Source of the DNA: Notolepis coatsorum
Lineage: Eukaryota > Chordata > Actinopteri > Aulopiformes > Paralepididae
DNA length: 64,000 bases
NCBI GenBank assembly: GCA_963971535.1
Contig: OZ020594.1
Coordinates: forward strand, 113,571,474 to 113,635,473
Direction of reading: 5' to 3'
Shown in pieces: positions 19,520-31,000 of this stretch. The position numbers were made by a program, and so were the translations under genes. Position 1 is the first letter of the stretch, and every line of letters starts with the position of its first letter. The notes beneath the pieces were generated by a model. The model made no database searches. It was not told the DNA's origin and saw nothing but the letters and a program-made list of their open reading frames with translations.

Positions 19520-20589
19520 ATATGATTTTTTTGAATATAATATTAATGATTATACGCCAAAGTAGCCTGGTTTTAAGTTAAAATATTATAAATCTACATG
19601 CATTGAGGATGTCATTCTTTATATAGCTCTCAACGTGCACCAAATTGAATTATTCCTATATTGCAAAAAAAAGGAGACGACTAGGGTCTTGAACCCCGGT
19701 CGGCCGCGCGGCACCCTGGAGTAGTTGGCCTTAACGTCCATTCACTCGTGTGTCTTAACGACGATCCTTCCCTTAACTTCCATCCACTCCCTGTTTACAA
19801 AACCATGTATTATTTTGGCCACTAGTGGCGCTGTTGCGAGTTTGTGGATGCTGCGCTGTATCCACATTTAGGAGAAGAAGAACAGAAGAAGAGCAGAGCT
19901 GGAGAAAGTAGCGTTTTTCAACCTGTTAATGTTTGAAGGTGAGTTTAAACTACTAAATAAGATCCGATTCCTAAACACTGTCACAACAGCAGTCATATTG
20001 TATATTTTCAACAATACGTTTGTTTACCAATAGGTTTGTGTTGCCGCTGTTTAAAGAGACTCCAATTGAATTGATTTACCGAGTGACTGAGTTCGTTTTT
20101 TCTGTACATATCTCTTACCTACTCTTACTAGTTACACTGCTGGCCAGTATGACTTACTACCATAGTGTCTTTATACCTGTATCACTGTACATATTAATAC
20201 TATATCTAAATCTGTACATATCTCTTACCTACTCTTACTAGTTACACTGCTGGCCAGTATGACTTATACCATAGTGTCTTTATACCTGTATCACTGTACA
20301 TATTAATACTACAACTCTGTACATACATGTAGTACTCATAGTACTAATTTATATATGTTATACCCAGTTTAACCACCTGTACAGTGTATATTACTATTTC
20401 ACGTTACTGCTACATAGTCACTCTGGTTGGATGCCAAACCTCTTTTAGTTGTACTGTACTTGTGCTGCATGATGACAATACATTACAATCTGCACTGAAT
20501 TAGTCACAGAATGTTTTGGGACTAGAAGGTTTACAGGGTTAACCGGCTGTTGTGTGGCAGTGAAAGGGTTAACCTTCTGTGTATTGTTG
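19520..20589. other. Unassigned interior of the Harbinger-like element
   Basis: Includes a B-box-like word on the minus strand near 19685 (CCGGGGTTCAAGACCC), a direct repeat of about 90 bp (TCTGTACATATCTCTTACCT at about 20099 and 20211) and no recognisable gene. Confidence 0.4.
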
Positions 20590-21037
20590 AAGGTTTAGTC
20601 CACATTGTTTATTGAACAAAAATACAATATGAAGGTTGGCCTTTAAGCCAGAAACAATAGTACTGTTACATTTGTGACATACGATATGCAAATATACAGT
20701 AAGGAACCTGACGCAAACTTTGCCATCACAACCATTGAACTATTATAATAGTTAGGATCTATGGGTAACAGTACTGTATATTTGCATATCGTATATGTCA
20801 CAAATGTAACAGTACTATATACCTGTATGTCATGTATGTCCCTATGTCATAAATGTCATGATGTCATGTATGTTGTGTGTGTCATAAATGTCACTATGAA
20901 TTGAAAATAGGGGACCCTGATGTAAACAAGACAAACATCTTTCTCTGGTCTGCATCCCCTTAACAATTGTGTGTATTGAGCCGTACTGTATTGTACCCAT
21001 TCTGCAATCTGTTAAATAAAGTTTTCATTCATTCATT
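20590..21037 (+). mobile_element. CATT-tailed LINE 3' end, plus strand
   Basis: Ends in AATAAAGTTTTCATTCATTC at about 21037. Its 5' half is itself an inverted repeat: about 20650-20703 pairs with about 20770-20818 (ATATGCAAATATACAGTA / TACTGTATATTTGCATAT). Matches 22488-22790 in reverse and 12890-13014. Confidence 0.8.
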
Positions 21038-21310
21038 CAGTGAGATGCTGGAGAAGCAGCAGAAACAACAACAGCGGCTCCCCAAGAGGACACACAACTG
21101 GTCAGCCAAAGTCCCGGTTCCTCAGAGATGGCTCCACCATCCACTTTTTTTTTTATCAGACTGGAGCGGTGAGATACTGTACTTCTACTGCTCCACTAAG
21201 GTCTTCCAGACCTATGCAGCAGAAGGACTCACCAATCCCAGGATGCCATTCCAGGACTTTGTTGAGACAGAGTTTTTTCAGAGGGAGTTGGAGGCCTGGA
21301 GGGATGTCTT
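21038..21310 (+). CDS. Unidentified exon-like ORF
   Basis: Immediately after the CATT tail a frame reads EMLEKQQKQQQRLPKR, then HNWSAKVPVPQRWLHHPLFF, SGEILYFYCSTKVFQTYAAE and NPRMPFQDFVETEFFQRELE AWRD. The composition and lack of stops look like real protein, and the frame is kept in the duplicate (31035-31307), though that copy is too young to show selection. After AWRD the sequence turns A/T-rich with no clear donor. I do not recognise the family. It could be a captured exon or part of another element's ORF. Confidence 0.4.
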
Positions 21311-21689
21311 TATTCTCATTTATTTTATATATCAGAGGATTTTATAGTATGTCTGCACTTTATGTGCTCATTTCATCATTCATGTATTTTACATTCTACT
21401 AAAACTGAATCAAACCATAAACAAGGTGGCCCTAAAGGATGTTAGATCCTAATGTGAAAAACTGTGATTTTATATGTCTGCTCATTTGACTTATTTCTAC
21501 TTTTATCTTTACGCCCCACTATCTGCTGGGTGCATACTATAACCTTATCATGTTTTGTAACAGATTACAGAAGCATATTGGAACGTGAGGTTCTGATATG
21601 AATTGATTAATATATCTGCATTATTTTATCCCACTTTATGCTTTGCTCTTGCTGCTTGTTTTACACTGATTTTATGTTTTATTTCTTAC

Positions 21690-21775
21690 TGATGTAAAGC
21701 ACTTTGAACTGCAATCCCCTGTATGAAAGGTGCTATACAAATAAAGTTATTATTATTATTATTATTACTGAGACA
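21690..21775 (+). mobile_element. L2-like 3' tail with ATT repeats
   Basis: TGTAAAGCACTTTGAACTGC ... GGTGCTATACAAATAAAG followed by (TTA)n. This is the conserved 3' end shared by L2-type LINEs and their SINEs in fish. No coding part attached. Confidence 0.75.
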
Positions 21776-22209
21776 CAGTTCTTTCAGATAGATAGTTTTT
21801 AAACCAGCTCAAAGCCGTTTTACCAAGACCTATATGCAGCCAAGCCTCTGCAGTAATGCGTGATCCACAGAGTCAAACGCTTTAGACAGATCAACAAACA
21901 ATGCTGCACAGTGTTTTTTCTTGTCTAGTGCTTCAATTATGTCATTTGAGACTAGCATAGTCGCTGAAGTACTATGGATCTGAAGCCTGACTGAGACTTG
22001 TTAAGAATATTATGGTCAGCTAGAAACTCTTTCAGTTTGTTTACAAGCGATTCAAAGACTTTGGCCATTACAGACAATCTGGAAATAGGGCGATAATTAT
22101 TTAGGTCAGAGGGGTCTCCGCCCTTTAACAAGGGGAGAACCATGGCCGACTTCCATGAGCTAGGTAATTCACCAGATATGATATGAACATTTCCTGATGA
22201 CGCTGCCAT
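21776..22209 (-). pseudogene. LINE RT fragment, minus strand
   Basis: Reads GELPSSWKSAMVLPLLKGGD, NNYRPISRLSVMAKVFESLV and NKSQSGFR, the N-terminal RT blocks of Jockey/L2-type LINEs, then a frame break and a distal piece (WFKNYLSERTVSQ) near 21780. Non-functional. Confidence 0.8.
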
Positions 22210-22395
22210 TTTAGCTCTAATTAAGAATGACAGTGACCTAGCTGACTATTATTTGGAAATCCAGTGGTTTGTAAACTGGTGCGACAATAACTGTCTGGTT
22301 TTAAATGTTAAGAAGACTGAGGAGATGGTGTTTGACCCCAGAGGTGTTGGGGACCACAGGCCTGTGGTCATCCACACACAGTCCTGTGCATAAAT
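22210..22395 (+). pseudogene. LINE RT fragment, plus strand
   Basis: Reads EIQWFVNWCDNNCLVLNVKK TEEMVFDPR, the RT block that follows YADD in LINEs. It lies head to head with the minus-strand piece, as after inversion of a LINE insertion. In the duplicate (32207-32391) one G of GGGG is missing, shifting the frame. Confidence 0.75.
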
Positions 22396-22487
22396 TAAGA
22401 AACATGATTTAAGTTGACAAAAACCTCTGCCGCTACAATCTAATGATAATCTAAATATGTGCAACAAGGAGAGACGGGACAGAATTA

Positions 22488-22790
22488 ATGAATGAAAACT
22501 TTATTTAACAGATTGCAGAATGGGTACAATACAGTACGGCTCAATACACAAAATGTTTAAGGGGATGCAGAGCAGAGAAAGACATTTGTCTTGTTTACAT
22601 CAGGGTCTGCCATTTTCAATTCATAGTGACATTTATGACATACATGACATTTATGACAGGGACATACATGACATACAGGTATATAGTACTGTTACATTTG
22701 TGACATACGATATGCAAATATACAGTAAGGAACCTGACGCAAACTTTGCCATCACAACCATCGAACTATTATAATAGCTTTACTATTATA
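22488..22790 (-). mobile_element. CATT-tailed LINE 3' end, minus strand
   Basis: Begins AATGAATGAAAACTTTATTT and is the reverse complement of the distal part of 20590-21037, so the two enclose 21038-22487 with tails facing inward. Confidence 0.8.
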
Positions 22791-22877
22791 ATCTAAATCT
22801 GTGCAATATTCATGTTTATTTAGTGATATTCATGTTTATTGATTCAACATAGCTGTTTATCTTTGATAATGTATGAC

Positions 22878-22950
22878 AGGCTTTTGCCCCGACCGGGATT
22901 CGAACACTGCTGCACGAGAGCAGTTCAGCTCCTTGGACAGCGTGACAAAT
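22878..22950 (-). tRNA. tRNA-like B-box sequence, minus strand
   Basis: The minus strand reads GTGTTCGAATCCCGGTCGGG, a good B box and T arm preceded by a plausible anticodon arm (AACTGCTCTCGTGCAGC), but no clear A box. Probably a tRNA-derived SINE remnant. A copy is at about 32874-32946. Confidence 0.35.
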
Positions 22951-23524
22951 GCACCCATTTCATTGGCTGTCAGTCTGTTACACCTATACACGGCTGGCCG
23001 CCGCGTGAAAGTCAAAAGAACAACCCGTTAGACCACATTGGAGATAAGTTAAAGATTGACTATACATCAATCAATGGGCAAGAGGGCCGTATCGTAATTC
23101 TGTATAACAGTTAACTAATTATTTTCGCTAGCAAGATCTCATTTGATTATTCAATCCAGCAGGCAAGTTTAAAGAAATATAATCTGATTGATTGAGGTAA
23201 TGAGGGACTTAGAATTAGCCTATAGATAACGCATTTAACTTGTCGGCGAGGCGATTGAGCCGTATTGCAATCTGTCAATAAAGTCTTAAATCAATTAATC
23301 AATCAATGCCGTTGAGAATCAGGGTCTCTGCCATCGATACGTGCTGGCTTTTCACCTAAAACGGCCGCGCGCATTTAGCCTGACTCGCAAGTCTGGCTTG
23401 AGTTAACGAGACTGAATCCACCTTTGTGAAACAGGAAAATCCCGGCTTCGAACATCGGGTTAACTGAAGCTGGATAATGGACATCTTGATCGACTTAGTT
23501 GAACCACGTACATGAAACAGGGCC
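22951..23524. other. Right portion of the Harbinger-like element
   Basis: Contains CAATCTGTCAATAAAGTC followed by (TCAATTAA)-type repeats near 23285, a LINE-like tail, and the inverted terminus. No gene seen. Confidence 0.45.
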
Positions 23525-23834
23525 CTGCTCTGTTCCACCTGCACTCTGAGTTAACTCGCTCCCTCTCTCTCTCTCGGTCCCGCAACCACCTCGGAGATTC
23601 TGCCGAGAGAAGTCTGCAGAGCGGCTCTGACGTCAGCGTCTGCTTCCCCTGACTACCATCCCGGGAGAAGCTGCAGAGCAGCAACATTCATCCTTGCTTG
23701 TATTCCAGTCTTTGTTTGAACTCTTCCCAGTCTGTGCTGTTTATTTAGTCTTAATAAACAAGCCCTTGTTTTTGGCAACTCTGAATCCTACTCTCTTGTG
23801 TCGTTGCGTTTGGGGTCGGTGTCAAACCATAACA
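23525..23834 (+). repeat. LTR A1, right part
   Basis: Resumes after the CTG duplication. Has a short CT run, the polyadenylation signal AATAAA (23753-23758) and ends CCATAACA at 23834. Confidence 0.9.
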
Positions 23835-23850
23835 TTACGATCCAACCAAA
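23835..23850 (+). promoter_or_regulatory. Primer-binding site (self-primed), copy 1
   Basis: TTACGATCCAACCAAA lies between the LTR end and the gag ATG. There is no TGG start as needed for a tRNA 3' CCA end. ACGATCCAAC pairs with GTTGGATCGT in the LTR (18325-18334). Confidence 0.7.
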
Positions 23851-24717
23851 ATGACGACCCCAGCCGACACAGAGAGGGTCAGAACCGCACTTGCTATTCA
23901 AGTCGAGTTGACCAAGGATCACAGCCACCAACTAGAGAGGGCTGCGGCTGCGGTGCAGGATCTCAGGGAACAGGTCCTGCCTATTCAAGGGTCACTGGCC
24001 GCTCTGGCGGGACAACAATCTGGTATTCTCGTTCAGCTTCACTCGCTGAGCGACACCGTTAATGCTTTACTTCCCTCACATCCTTCAGGAGCATTCCCCG
24101 CAGCCCCAGCAGATCCCGCACCTCGGGAACCCCGTCTCTCCGTCCCACGGCTGTTCGACGGCAATCCCGAGGAGTGTGCCACATTCATCATGCAATGTGA
24201 GTTGGTTTTCCGTCATCAACCAAGCCGTTTTACTGCTAGAGGGTCCCAAGTGGCCTATATGACGAACTTGCTTTCAGGCCATGCTGCCCAGTGGATCACT
24301 TCCTCCTGGGCAATGGATGCAGATTTTGTTTTCTCCTATCCAGACTTCGTGGCGGAACTCCGCAGAGTGTTCCACCATCCAGCCCGAGGTCTGGACCCTG
24401 GAGCCCGGTTGGGGACCTTCCGACAGGGGAGCGGCAGGGTAATTGACTACGTCCTGGAGTTTCGACTGACGGCGGTGGAGAGTGGATGGAACGACCCTGC
24501 ACTTCGCCTAACCTTCTTGAGGGGGCTCAGTGACGCAGTCCGGGACCAGCTTGCTACCCGGGAGGTGCCCGACTCCCTCGAGGACCTGTTTAGCCTCGTC
24601 ATCCGCATCGACGGACGCCTCCAGGAGAGAAGGCGCGAGAGGACCCGACTGTTACCTCCTGAGGTACCCCGGATTCCCCGGACGCATGACGTCACTCCTC
24701 AACACAACTGGTGGTAG
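23851..24717 (+). pseudogene. gag: Gypsy A Gag (matrix/capsid), copy 1, frameshifted
   Basis: Starts ATG ACG ACC. An N-terminal coiled region (LERAAAAVQDLREQVLPIQ) is followed by a Pro/Ala linker and the Ty3/Gypsy capsid domain ([72 protein letters not shown]). It ends at TAG 24715-24717 after [11 protein letters not shown]. The zinc knuckle continues in the +1 frame, so a small indel near 24690-24715 has split Gag; the related element at 56.8 kb has one frame here. Copies 1 and 2 share the break. Confidence 0.85.
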
Positions 24718-24907
24718 CGGGTCCTCCCGTTCGGTTCGCGAGGAGGAACCCATGCAGCTGGGACGCTCTCATCTGAGCCAGGCGGAGCGTGAGGCAAGGC
24801 TCAGGTCCGGTCTCTGCCTCTACTGCGGAAGGGAGGGACACCGAATCGCCGACTGCCCCACCCGGCCAAAAGATCAGGCTCGCCGAGACCCCGGGAAATC
24901 CTGGTGA
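24718..24907 (+). pseudogene. Gag nucleocapsid with CCHC knuckle, copy 1
   Basis: Frame +1 to the capsid. [20 protein letters not shown] is followed by a CCHC zinc knuckle ([14 protein letters not shown]) and basic [12 protein letters not shown], ending at TGA (24905-24907). Pol is in the -1 frame relative to this part, the usual Gag-Pol arrangement; the slip site is not obvious. Confidence 0.8.
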
Positions 24908-27900
24908 GCCGTTTTTCCCATTCCCAGAGCCGCGCACCACCTGACCATCTGATGAGCGTCACCCTGGCCTGGGGGGACCAACGAGCCACGGTGGAGGCCC
25001 TCATCGACTCTGGGGCAGACGAGAATTTCCTCGACTTCGAGTTTGCTACCCGAGCCAACATTCCACTTGAGGACCTTGTGAGGCCCTTGGAGATCTTTTC
25101 GTTGGACCAACACCGCCTGGCCGACATCTCTCAACGCACCGGCCCAGTCGTGCTGACCATCGCTGGGAACCACGTCGAGAGAATCCAGTTCCTCATCACC
25201 CAATCCCCCCTTGTCCCGGTGGTCCTGGGTAGGCCCTGGCTCGCGCTGCACGAGCCCCACATCGCCTGGTCCTCTGGTACCATCAAGGGCTGGAGCTCCT
25301 CCTGTCACGCCCTGTGTCTGCAGGCGGCATCCTGTCCCCCGCCCCGGAGGCCCGCTGGTGAGTCGCCTCCGGACCTCTCGTCCATACCTCCCGAGTACCA
25401 CGACCTCTTGGAGGTTTTCAGTAAATCCAGGGCTCAGGCCCTTCCACCTCACCGCCCCTATGACTGCGCCATCGACCTTCGCCAAGGGGCTCCCCTTCCC
25501 GGCAGCCGCCTCTACAGTCTGACCGTTCCGGAGAAGAAGGCGATGGATCTCTACATCTCTGAGTCATTGGAAGCAGGACTCATTCGGCCTTCCTCCTCCC
25601 CGGTGGCGGCCGGTTTCTTCTTTGTTGGTAAGAAGGATGGGGACCTGCGACCCTGCATCGACTATCGCCAGCTCAACGAGATCACCATCAAGAACAAGTA
25701 CCCTCTACCTCTCATGAACTCCACCTTCGAGCCACTGACCCAGGCCTCCGTCTTCACCAAGCTGGACCTCTGGAGTGCCTACCATCTTGTCCGTATCCGT
25801 GAGGGCGATGAATGGAAGACCGCCTTCAAGACCCCCAGGGGCCACTACGAGTACCTAGTGATGCCGTTCGGCCTCACCAACGCCCCGGCGGTATTCCAGG
25901 CACTCATGAACGACGTCCTTCGTGACATGCTGGAGGTGTTCGTGGTGGTGTACCTGGACGACATCCTCATCTTCTCCAGGACCCTCGAGGAACACATCCA
26001 GCATGTCCGCCGTGTGCTGGAGCGCCTCCTCCACAATCGGCTCTTCGTCAAGGCGGAGAAGTGCCGTTTCCACTCCGACTCCGTCGACTACCTGGGCTTC
26101 ATCGTTGAGAGGGGCTTGACCCGAGCGGATCCTCGCAAGATCCAAGTTGTGGAGGATTGGCCTGAACCCACCACTCGGAAGGAGTTACAGAGTTTCCTCG
26201 GGTTCGCCAACTTCTACCGAAGGTTCATCCGGAACTACAGTCAAGTGGCGGAGCCACTTACCAAGCTGACCTCCCCCGCTCTGCCGTTCGACTGGTCCCC
26301 AGCGGCATGTGCTGCGTTCCGCTCCCTCAAGAAGAGGTTCACTTCCGCCCCTATCCTGCTCCACCCTGACCCCAAGAGACAGTTCATTGTGGAGGTGGAC
26401 GCCTCGGATACAGGACCGGGCGCTGTCCTATCCCAACGTTCTCTTTCGGACCAGAAGGTACATCCTTGCGCCTTCTACTCGCGTCGTTTCCTCCCTGCCG
26501 AGAGGAACTACGACACCGGCAATCGGGAGCTGCTGGCGGTCGTGGCTGCGTGGCTGACCTTCCGCCCCGGTTCCCGCAACACGAAGGCCGACTCCCTGTC
26601 CCGGTTACACTCCAAGGGGGCTCCACCCTCTGAGGACCCTACTCCCATCCTCCCGGAGGCCAGAGTGGTTGGAGCCATCACCTTGGGCATCGAGGGTGTG
26701 GTTAGACGTGCCCTACGCTTCCAGCGTGCTCCAAGCAACGTTCCGATTCATCGTCTCTTCGTCCCCGACTCTGTCCGGTCCCGGGTGCTGCTTTGGGGCC
26801 ATACCAGCCGGTTCGCCTGCCACCCTGGCGTCCATCGCACGTTCTCCTTCCTGGCTCGTCGTTTCTGGTGGCCCACCATGCGGAACGACGTCAAGGAGTT
26901 CGTATTGGCCTGCGCGGTCTGTGCCCGCAGCAAGGCCTCACACCAGGCACCCTCCGGGCTCTTACAGCCACTTCCCGTTCCAAGCCGTCCCTGGTCACAT
27001 GTGGCGCTAGACTTCGTCACAGGTCTTCCCTCCTCCCAGGGGAACACTTGCCTTCTGACCGTGGTGGATCGATTCAGCAAGGGGGTTCACCTCGTGGCCC
27101 TTTCCAAGCTTCCCTCGGCGGCCGAGACGGCGGACCTCCTGACTCACCACGTGTTCCGCCTTCATGGGTTTCCCCAGGACATCGTCTCTGACCGGGGGCC
27201 CCAGTTCACCTCCCAGGTATGGCGGGCCTTTTGCAAGGGATTGGGGGCGACGGTCAGTCTTTCCTCTGGTTATCATCCCCAGACTAACGGACAGACGGAG
27301 AGGATGAACCAGAGCGTGGAGTCTGCTCTTCGGTGTGTGGCAGCCGAGAGACCGGCATCCTGGAGCCGTTTCCTTCCCTGGGTTGAATACTCCATCAATT
27401 CAATGGTCAGTTCCGCCACCGGCCTCTCACCATTTGAGGTTTCCCTGGGCTACCAACCCCCTCTTTTCCCCGCACAGGAGGCGGAAGTGGCAGTTCCCTC
27501 CGTGCAGGACCACCTCGACCGCTGCCGACGAGTTTGGGAGATCACCAGGACCGCGCTGCTCCGGACATCTGAGCGCGCCTGTCGTGGTGCCGACCGGCGC
27601 CGGGTTCCTGCGCCGACTTACCTCCCTGGGCAGAGGGTGTGGCTCTCCGCAAAGGACCTCCCGCTTCGGTCCTCGGCCAAGAAGCTCAACCCCCGTTTCG
27701 TCGGACCTTTCGAGGTCCTGAAGGTACTCAGTCCGGCGGCCCTGCGCCTGAAACTTCCTGCGTCCATGCACATTCACCCTGTGTTCCATGTCTCCCGGGT
27801 TAAGCCCGTCTCCCTCAGTCCCCTTATGCCTCCAGCTCCTGATCCTCCGCCTCCCGTGTTGGTGGATGGTCACCCCCAGTGGCAGGTCCGCCGGTTGATG

Positions 27901-28092
27901 GGCGTTCGTCGGCGGGGCCGGGGGTTCCAATACCTGGTGGACTGGGAGGGTTACGGCCCTGAGGAGCGTAGCTGGGTCTCCCGGCAGCTCATAGTGGATC
28001 CCGGCTTGATCACTGACTTCCATCGTGCCCATCCTGACGAGCCAGGTCGGCCTGGTCGCCGGGTGGCTCCCGTGGAGGGGGGGGTACTGTGA
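24904..28092 (+). pseudogene. pol: Gypsy A Pol (PR-RT-partial RH-IN-chromodomain), copy 1
   Basis: Open 1062-codon frame from the first Met. Protease DSGA near residue 35; RT with YLDD near 350; RNase H starts EVDASD (about 499) and GNRELLAVV, but then jumps to [18 protein letters not shown]. About 50 residues, including the TDHKNLTYI block with a catalytic Asp, are missing although the frame is kept. Integrase: HHCC finger from about 633, then D703, D763 and E799 with exact D-x59-D-x35-E spacing. C-terminal chromodomain ([18 protein letters not shown], about 990-1045) marks a chromovirus. The TGA stop lies inside the 3' LTR (TG|TGA). RNase H loss should make it non-autonomous. Confidence 0.9.
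28072..28087 (+). promoter_or_regulatory. Polypurine tract, copy 1
   Basis: GTGGAGGGGGGGGTAC abuts LTR2 (from 28088). It is also the last codons of pol. Equivalent tracts: 37711-37726, 54839-54854 and 61152-61167. Confidence 0.7.
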
Positions 28093-31000
28093 GGTTTTTG
28101 TCCTTTGCTCACTTACTCGCTCTGTTCCTTTAAGCCTACTCGCTCTTTTCCATTTGTTTTCTGTTAATCATTTCATTCCCCTATTCACACGCTTCTTCCC
28201 AGAGACGTCGTTGATTGGTTCTCCCCCGTCCACACGCTTATCAATCACATCCCTCAGCTGTCACTGCTTGTCAATTAAGCATTCCCGTATTATTTATACC
28301 CCGTTTCCCCATTCAAGTTTTGTTGGATCGTTTTGATATTTCTGTTGCATTCGCCGTTCCTGCTGCCTGCTGTTGTTTCCCTGTGCTTTGCCTCCAGGAT
28401 ATTCAAGAAGCATTCCTCTTGGACACCCTTTCCCCGAGGCGACGCGCTCGCTCCATTCTGTTCCAACGCTCTTTACGCACAACGCCTGGGTGAGTTTTTT
28501 ATGACTGTCTTTGATCCAATTCCGTTTTTCGTGTGTTTATATAACACTGAAGATTTCCAGCTTTTTATCAGACAGTCACTCACCCAGCGTTTAGCCTTTT
28601 TTGGATTGTTTCATTGGGATAATATTTTGGCCTAACATCTCCCACTGTGTGTTTACACACCGAAGATATTATCACATTGGATTTGTATTTTGGGACTTTG
28701 CTCACAGTGTTTATTTTGCACCGAAGATATCTATCACTTGGGATTGTGTTTGGAACGTCACTCACAGTGTGTATTTACACCGAAGATTCAGTCACTTGGA
28801 TAACTCTGTTTTCGGGTACAAGTCACCTCTCCTGTTCACCTGGGCCCCGTTCCATGTACCTGGATAACTGAGTTAGCCGGATAACTTTAGCTGGATAACT
28901 GGGTTAGCCGGACTTTCCGGTTTCATGTACGTGGATTTTCCAGATCACCATGCCAACAGATCCAAAAGTTTGAGCCTGGTCGAAAGCAGAGTTCAAGTTC
29001 AAGTTAGCCGGATCACGCAGAGCCACGCCCCCGCAAAGAAAGTGACAGCTCGTTTCCTGAAACTATTCCCACAGTCTACGATCTGCATTATACCATTCTG
29101 AATTACGTTTTTGTGCTCCATTCTTCCAGAGGGGGCTTTTGAAATGTAAAATAGACCCAAAATGCTGATATTAAATTCACTTTGTCCTAAATAATGCACG
29201 TTATATATACCGTGGCGACGGTGGCGCTCGCTCGTGCGATGTACACATTATGTGGTTATTTTAATTGTAACTGGGATTAAGATGTCTGATGAGATGCGCT
29301 GTTTGACGGATTTGAGAAATTGAATGAGCCGTTGACGTCACATGAATGAATGAGGATAAAGAAATAAAACTTCATTCAAAATAAGGAATATTCTAAACAC
29401 GGGTCTCTCGTTCATTAATGTATAAACAATGAATTTATCCCATCTGGCACAGTGGCCCAGCGGTAGTGCTCAAGCCTGCCAACCTTGCGACCCGGGTTCA
29501 AATCCCGGTGTTTCCAATATGATTTTTTTGAATATAATATTAATGATTATACGCCAAAGTAGCCTGGTTTTAAGTTAAAATATTATAAATCTACATGCAT
29601 TGAGGATGTCATTCTTTATATAGCTCTCAACGTGCACCAAATTGAATTATTCCTATATTGCAAAAAAAAGGAGACGACTAGGGTCTTGAACCCCGGTCGG
29701 CCGCGCGGCACCCTGGAGTAGTTGGCCTTAACGTCCATTCACTCGTGTGTCTTAACGACGATCCTTCCCTTAACTTCCATCCACTCCCTGTTTACAAAAC
29801 CATGTATTATTTTGGCCACTAGTGGCGCTGTTGCGAGTTTGTGGATGCTGCGCTGTATCCACATTTAGGAGAAGAAGAACAGAAGAAGAGCAGAGCTGGA
29901 GAAAGTAGCGTTTTTCAACCTGTTAATGTTTGAAGGTGAGTTTAAACTACTAAATAAGATCCGATTCCTAAACACTGTCACAACAGCAGTCATATTGTAT
30001 ATTTTCAACAATACGTTTGTTTACCAATAGGTTTGTGTTGCCGCTGTTTAAAGAGACTCCAATTGAATTGATTTACCGAGTGACTGAGTTCGTTTTTTCT
30101 GTACATATCTCTTACCTACTCTTACTAGTTACACTGCTGGCCAGTATGACTTACTACCATAGTGTCTTTATACCTGTATCACTGTACATATTAATACTAT
30201 ATCTAAATCTGTACATATCTCTTACCTACTCTTACTAGTTACACTGCTGGCCAGTATGACTTATACCATAGTGTCTTTATACCTGTATCACTGTACATAT
30301 TAATACTACAACTCTGTACATACATGTAGTACTCATAGTACTAATTTATATATGTTATACCCAGTTTAACCACCTGTACAGTGTATATTACTATTTCACG
30401 TTACTGCTACATAGTCACTCTGGTTGGATGCCAAACCTCTTTTAGTTGTACTGTACTTGTGCTGCATGATGACAATACATTACAATCTGCACTGAATTAG
30501 TCACAGAATGTTTTGGGACTAGAAGGTTTACAGGGTTAACCGGCTGTTGTGTGGCAGTGAAAGGGTTAACCTTCTGTGTATTGTTGAAGGTTTAGTCCAC
30601 ATTGTTTATTGAACAAAAATACAATATGAAGGTTGGCCTTTAAGCCAGAAACAATAGTACTGTTACATTTGTGACATACGATATGCAAATATACAGTAAG
30701 GAACCTGACGCAAACTTTGCCATCACAACCATTGAACTATTATAATAGTTAGGATCTATGGGTAACAGTACTGTATATTTGCATATCGTATATGTCACAA
30801 ATGTAACAGTACTATATACCTGTATGTCATGTATGTCCCTATGTCATAAATGTCATGATGTCATGTATGTTGTGTGTGTCATAAATGTCACTATGAATTG
30901 AAAATAGGGGACCCTGATGTAAACAAGACAAACGTCTTTCTCTGGTCTGCATCCCCTTAACAATTGTGTGTATTGAGCCGTACTGTATTGTACCCATTCT

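Larger units (their letters stand above)
18846..23524. mobile_element. Harbinger-like DNA element in LTR A1 (4679 bp)
   Basis: Ends GGCCCCGTTCCATGTACCTG and, inverted, GGCCCTGTTTCATGTACGTG, flanked by CTG (18843-18845 and 23525-23527). LTR3 shows the empty site. The 3-bp duplication and GGCCCTGTTTCA-type terminus fit PIF/Harbinger elements, but no transposase or Myb/SANT gene is present. Cargo: tRNA-like sequences, an inverted pair of CATT-tailed LINE ends, LINE RT pieces in both directions, an L2-like tail and an exon-like ORF. The exact duplicate in LTR A2 is 28843-33520. Confidence 0.75.

Noticed and set aside
24296..28032. Long minus-strand frames across gag and pol
   Set aside because: Shadows of GC-rich coding sequence; no domain, and they follow pol codon periodicity.
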